Source: Psilocybe azurescens (lineage: Eukaryota; Basidiomycota; Agaricomycetes; Agaricales; Agrocybaceae). Taken from it: a stretch of 64,000 bases of DNA. A program made the translations under genes and the position numbers. Location of the stretch: NCBI GenBank assembly GCA_023853785.1, contig JAJIRX010000782.1, forward strand, positions 186,001 through 250,000. The letters run 5' to 3'. How positions within the stretch are numbered: position 1 is the first letter of the stretch; every line of letters begins with the position of its first letter. The notes below the pieces were generated by a model. The model made no database searches. It saw only the letters and a program-made list of their open reading frames with translations, and was not told the DNA's origin. Shown here piece after piece: positions 59,501-64,000 of the stretch.

Positions 59501-60047
59501 ATATGTGATCCCCAGAAGTATATTCGATGCTATTCTTGTTTTTTGCTTGTTTTTGCTTATTTTTTAATCTATAATATAAGAGACGGTTTTTCTAAAAAGG
59601 AAGGAGCAAATTACTTAAGCATGACTAATTATTATTAAGCAGACCTCTGTGTTTTGGGGCCGGCGCTGCGGGGCTTTTGAAACAAACAATCAGTGGCTGA
59701 TGGCAAACAATAAAATAGGTGCCACAGGCTAACAAACATTTTGTGCCTACACTGAACATGTCTATTAGCCATAACCTGGGTAGTTTAAAAAACAAAAAAA
59801 AATATGTACAGTGGGCACCAGGGTCAAGTGGGCCAATAAATCCACATACATTAAAGACTATTTTAATAGCATTTCTGGCCACAGATATTGTGTTTGTTTG
59901 CCATCTGTATAACAACTGTATAAAGTTGCAAAGTTGAAATGGAAACTGTGGAATAAATTTGCAAGCAAGGGATGTTGTGAACAGTGGACAAGTTGATGTG
60001 GAATGAACTATGGGTGGGTGATCATGTTTTCTCCAAGTGAAAGTGTT

Positions 60048-60390
60048 TAAATAAAGATGTATATAGAGAGATAGCAGTGGGATATGGTTTTGCAATTGGA
60101 GATAAATAGTCTCCAGTACAGTACAGATGATAAAAAAAAATTGAGGATGAAGCTGCAGTGTGCTTTACTCCAAATGTAATGGGTAAAATATAGACACTGT
60201 TAACTATTGTGCATGAGAATTAACATGTAAATTTTAATTACTATGGGCTGTAGATTAAAGTGATTAATTTGCAGGACAAATGTAGTGGGGTGAGGGGGCA
60301 GCTATTTTAATTGTGAAGAGTGTAAGCTATAAATTTTAAAATGATACAGTGCTGCAGGCATATAGCAGCAGGAGGATTTGTGGGTGTGTT
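60048..60390 (+). repeat. Diverged tandem repeat, unit 1
   Basis: It shares ordered phrases with the next unit: GATAGCA, TTTTG-AATTGGA-ATAA, GAGGATGAAGCT-CAGTGTG, GTAGATTAA-GTGATTAATTT and ACAGTGCTGCAGG. Spacing is conserved at about 340 bases. Confidence 0.6.
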
Positions 60391-60715
60391 GGTTCTATTT
60401 AAATAAGATGTGGATGGAAAGATAGCATTGAGACATGATTTTGTAATTGGAAATAAGCAGTGTACAATACTGTACAGACAATAAAATTATTTATTTGAGG
60501 ATAAAGCTCCAGTGTGTTTTACACATGTAAAAATAAATACATTATTAAGTATTGGGTGTGAGAATTGAGATTTAAATTTTAAAGCACTATAGGTTGTAGA
60601 TTAATGTGATTAATTTGCAGGACTATTTTGATTGTGAAGAAGAGTATAAGGTATAAAATTTAAAATAGTACAGTGCTGCAGGTGCTGTGCATATGAGGTG
60701 ATTTGTGGATAGTTG
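60391..60715 (+). repeat. Diverged tandem repeat, unit 2
   Basis: It has the same ordered phrases as 60048-60390 with many substitutions and small indels. A GTGATTAATTTGCAGGAC core and ACAGTGCTGCAGG are identical in both units. Confidence 0.6.
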
Positions 60716-61031
60716 ATGTATAGTGGAGTATTGTATAAAATATACAGTAGGATGATGATTGATTGGGAGTGGACATAGGCAGGGATGTGGATATTAAAAC
60801 AGGCATGGTGGCAAAGATACTGTGAATTAGTTGGAGTGGGTGTAATATGATTGAAATTTTAGTTTGAGATTGTTAAAGCAAAGAAATATTTAGTGGACAC
60901 AGAATGTAGAGTTCTGTATATATATATATTTGTGTATTTGTTCAGTATTATTGACTGTGAGTATATATAATTTGACTATGGAGATGCAGAGTGCAACTCC
61001 AGCAAGCTGTAGAGCAGACTGTGAGAGTAGA

Positions 61032-61062
61032 GGAGGGGGATGAGCTGTGCTCATCCCCCTCC
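61032..61062 (+). repeat. Perfect 14-bp stem hairpin
   Basis: GGAGGGGGATGAGC, loop TGT, GCTCATCCCCCTCC. It is the first of a related series of palindromes built on GGGGATGAGC/GCTCATCCCC. Confidence 0.7.
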
Positions 61063-61095
61063 AACATTATATGAGTGAGGAGATGTGAAGCAAGA

Positions 61096-61116
61096 GGGAT
61101 GAGCGCAGCTCATCCC
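61096..61116 (+). repeat. 9-bp stem hairpin of the same series
   Basis: GGGATGAGC, loop GCA, GCTCATCCC. Confidence 0.7.
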
Positions 61117-61172
61117 CAAGAGTGACTGCTATTATTATTATTTTTCATGAGGTATAGAATGCCAATAAAAAG

Positions 61173-61198
61173 GGGGGGATGAGCGAAGCTCATTCCCC
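61173..61198 (+). repeat. Imperfect hairpin of the same series
   Basis: GGGGATGAGC, loop GAA, GCTCATTCCCC, with one mismatch in the stem. The GCGAAGC core is a known very stable DNA mini-hairpin sequence. Confidence 0.65.
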
Positions 61199-61271
61199 TA
61201 AAGACATTATGATTGTGATTGGTATTATTTATTTATCAATGAGGAGGCGCAAGGTGCCAACAAGCAGGGGT

Positions 61272-61288
61272 CTGGGGCGCAGCCCCAG
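61272..61288 (+). repeat. GC-rich hairpin CTGGGGC/GCCCCAG
   Basis: A 7-bp stem with loop GCA, enclosed in a weaker outer pairing. A further G-run/C-run pairing follows near 61317-61340. Confidence 0.6.
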
Positions 61289-61599
61289 CGAAGCTGTTGA
61301 CCCTGCCGTGAAGCACAGGGGGTGATGGCGAATCCCCCCGACGTAGCGGCGGGTCATAAAGCTCGTCTTGTACAATACTAGGCACATTCTTATGTAATTT
61401 ATTACATAATGTAGTCAATAAAGTTGCATTTTTAAAACTACCTAGCTAAGGGTAAAATAAAGATAATATTACGTCATTGATATCATCAATTGAGCTTGCT
61501 GTTCCTTTGCGTGATTTATTACTTCGACATTTCGTTCATTTTATCTGTTTGAACGTCCACAGACATCTCAGCCATACAAAAGACGACAGTGTGAACATT

Positions 61600-63540
61600 A
61601 TGGACGTCAAACCCAGGGGCGCCAACAGGTCGACAAAAGTCGCAGGGAAACTAAAAGTCTTACCAGAACAACCTGAAGACCTGCCTGTTCTCGGTTCGAA
61701 ACCTCCTTACAAACCCCCAAGAGACCATGTTGAGAGCGCAGGTACAACTGGAGATAGCGACGATGGCGATGTGGAAGAAAATGAAGACTCTCAGGAGTAT
61801 GATGTCGAGGTAAGCAACGCGAAAGTTCTTCTCTGCATGGCAATTACGACCTAAGACCTACTATTCTCTTTAGGTATATAACCAGATATCTTTGATACCG
61901 GAGGGGACAGCTCGTAGAGACGCGTTAAGGCTGACAAAAAGAAAGCGAAATCACTACCACGAGTGACAGCATATGCCACGGCGAGGTAATGTATCATTCA
62001 TTCACTCTCTTGACATGCGCGGCGCGCTGAACCCTTCCAGCTCGTACCGGATGAATGACTTGATGAAGTTCTTTAATGCCAGAAGAAATGCATACCATAC
62101 AGATCCCAAACTGATCGACGATGTGATATATACCCCTTATGTCTACGACCCGCCACCCAACTCCCATGAAACGCGCCCATCTCTGGCACCGACGGGCGAT
62201 TTGTTGGGCATCCCAGAGCTCAGAGAAGATGGCGAAAGCGACCAGGAAGGAACGATTAAAAAAGGAAATCAAGTAAATTTGACACGACTTCTACACAGGC
62301 CGAGATATTTATGTTCGACTACGGCACTGTTGTAATATGGGGCATGTCAGAAGCGCAGGAAAAGAGGTTTTTGTCATCAATGTGAGCGTCCTCCCTCGGT
62401 CGGAGCTATACAATAATTTGACTTACGTATGGTTAGAAAACGTTTCGAAATCGATCGACTAGGTAAGCATCCAAAATATCGACGTTATCCCCACGTCATG
62501 TAACGAAAGCCTTCAGCAACCGAGGACATTGAGATGGAAGACTTAAACTACTATTACGCAAATTACAGTCGGTGGGTAATTAAGTCAAATATCATACACA
62601 TGATTCCAAGCATCCAACAGAATCTACAATGATGTTATCACCTTGCGAAAGGGCTCGAGTTATATGTGAGTTAGTTCAATTTGTATTATAAGAAGGCTAA
62701 TCATCGCTATAAAAATAAGGACGAAACTTTCCTTGTCACATGCGCTATCCCAATCAGTGAAAATATCTTTGGTATAAAGCAATTTATTCTCATCTTTTTC
62801 ACTTAATTGACGTTCACCCAAACAGTTTGAAGAATTGATCTCGTCTAAAATTGAAGAAACTAAAGACATCCCGGAGGTGATCAGTGAAACGGGGAAAATC
62901 GGCATGCCGCACAAAGGTTCGTCTTTTCACCGGTGGCGACCGAAAGAGCTTAGTGATCCTTAACTCAATTGAATAGAAATCATGCAAAAGATTGGACAGC
63001 TCTTCCTCCTGCGAACAAACATCAACTCCGTTGGTTCAGTTCTGGACTCTCCTGTATGCAACGATTTTGTCTGCAAGTCGTGGCTGAGACATTGACATAT
63101 ATTCATCCAACAGGAAGTGTTCTGGGTGCGTCGTTTACTCGGGATTTTGCACGGGCATCTGCGTTAATTGACGTTTACCCACAGAGTTATCCCGATCTCC
63201 AACCGCTCTATGATGCAGCTCGGAGCTATCTCGAAATCCCGCAAAGAATTAATTTATTGAATACTCGTGTTGAAGTACGCGCCTTTTATATACGGCCTCT
63301 GTCGAACCTGCGGGCTAATACGTGACGTTTCATTCAGGTTCTTCAGGATATGCTACAACTCTTGAAGGAATCCGTGTCGAGCAAACACGCTGAGCGCTTA
63401 GAGCAAATCGTCATTTTCTTAATTGGCATCGAAATCGGTGGGTCGTTACTCAAGCTTCTCAAGACTAAATGTCTGATTGGTTGCCACTTCTTTCAGTTCT
63501 TGGTATTATCACCATTCTCGTCGACCTAATGGCGGCTTAA
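61600..63540 (+). CDS. RMND1/DUF155-family mitochondrial protein
   Basis: The start is MDVKPRGANRSTK. The DUF155 signature blocks are clear: RVTAYATASSYRMNDLMKFF, AEIFMFDYGTVVIWGMSE, KRFEIDRLATEDIEMEDLNY, RIYNDVITLRKGSSYMTKLS, LSHALSQSVKISLFEELI, IPEVISETGKIGMPHKEIM, IGQLFLLRTNINSVGSVLDS, DLQPLYDAARSYLEIPQRIN and RLEQIVIFLIGIEI. It ends with a TM helix VLGIITILVDLMAA. In yeast and animals relatives sit in the mitochondrial inner membrane and support mitochondrial translation. One break occurs at the A5 run 61936-61940, where a sixth A would join ..RLTK to KKAKSLPRV. Splicing requires a 12-nt microexon (63114-63125, EVFW) and a putative 26-nt intron (62273-62298). About ten other introns are ordinary. 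Confidence 0.93.
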
Positions 63541-64000
63541 AACTGCATTAAACTTTGTAATATAAGCTAAAGCTGCTCTACTGTATCTACTTTGCATATT
63601 CTTTTCCCATCAGCCGCGGATCATACCAAATTTTATCAAAAATAATCACAGCTCGACCCACGATCGGGCATAACCTTCTGAATCCTGATTCTTTTCGGCC
63701 TTCCTTTCCTCTACTCACAGTATCCATACTTAGTTGGTTAAAACTGTCAAGACCAATGCAATACCCCAAAGCCGGCGGATATGTCCAGATGTCCGTTATT
63801 CTCGATTTAGATGCTACTACACATAGAGCGTCATACTATATTACATGTACATGGATTGGAAATAAGTATACAGTGTATGGGCCTAAGGTGCGCGGCGGGC
63901 AGCCTTCGCAGGGTCCAGTCGACTACCATAACTCTAAGATGATGAGGCTACTTGCGTTCGTTACGTCCTTTCGTTGCGTGATGAAGCTTTATCTCGGGAC
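63541..64000. other. Downstream flank to window end
   Basis: About 460 bases without a supported gene. A neighbouring gene may begin beyond the window. Confidence 0.4.

Larger units (their letters stand above)
59500..61380. repeat. AT-rich, TG-biased repetitive block
   Basis: Base composition changes abruptly to AT-rich sequence with a strong excess of G over C on the + strand. The block includes diverged tandem units (60048-60390 and 60391-60715) and, at its right end, four or five GC-rich palindromes. It has no credible coding capacity: the longest frame, 59625-60095 on the minus strand, is low-complexity. The sequence changes back to ordinary gene DNA just before the RMND1-like gene. Confidence 0.6.

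Noticed and set aside
59625..60095. 156-codon minus-strand frame in the AT-rich block
   Set aside because: Composition simply mirrors the T/G bias of the repeat block. No domain or intron structure.
1..64000. CRISPR arrays, bacterial operons, tRNA or rRNA genes
   Set aside because: The window is eukaryotic. I saw no regularly spaced repeats, and no sequence with tRNA A/B-box structure that I could support.

Overview
The window is nuclear DNA of a filamentous basidiomycete, most likely an Agaricomycete. Genes are split by many 50-60 nt GT-AG introns. The conserved proteins read as basidiomycete versions: a fungal alpha-aminoadipate reductase, a WOPR regulator, Agaricomycete-type multi-TM orphan proteins, F-box/LRR-like proteins and a fungal P450. 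The gene order shows no operon or metabolic cluster. Housekeeping genes alternate with accessory and decaying DNA.

Layout. 1-3.2 kb: two multi-TM orphan genes (+), the first cut by the window edge. 3.6-5.5 kb: F-box gene (-). 6.2-10.7 kb: membrane-anchored ubiquitin-specific protease (+). 11.4-12.7 and 14.5-15.8 kb: tandem epoxide hydrolase paralogs (+), separated by DNA that contains a Helitron-like 3' terminus. 16.6-23.8 kb: a dead M1 aminopeptidase (-), split by a ~3.6 kb segment carrying an intact cytochrome P450 gene (-) and bounded by 11-bp direct repeats. 24.3-25.7 kb: coiled-coil orphan (+). 26.2 kb: ribosomal protein eL42 (+). 27.5-29.6 kb: GNAT-like protein (+). 29.9-34.5 kb: lys2, alpha-aminoadipate reductase (-). 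36.0-37.6 kb: MDR polyol/arabinitol dehydrogenase (+). 38.0-40.5 kb: Enp2/NOL10 nucleolar WD protein (-). 41.2-42.4 kb: SURF4/Erv29 cargo receptor (-). 42.4-45.9 kb: gene-poor. 45.9-47.3 kb: second F-box gene (-). 48.0-50.2 kb: MutY adenine glycosylase (+). 50.6-53.0 kb: DNAJC11-like J-protein (+). 55.0-56.3 kb: Gti1/Pac2 WOPR regulator (+). 56.3-61.4 kb: gene-poor, ending in an AT-rich block with diverged tandem repeats and GC-rich palindromes. 61.6-63.5 kb: RMND1/DUF155 mitochondrial protein (+).

An important quality signal is that at least a dozen otherwise conserved reading frames are broken by single-base indels, nearly all in mononucleotide runs. Four of them are in lys2 alone. I read most of these as sequence or assembly errors rather than biology. 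The M1 aminopeptidase is different: it has substitution stop codons and a destroyed zinc motif, so it is truly dead. The same +1 slip in both epoxide hydrolase paralogs is the one indel that may be real.

Exon-level coordinates were worked out by hand from splice consensus and reading-frame continuity. No database or alignment search was run.
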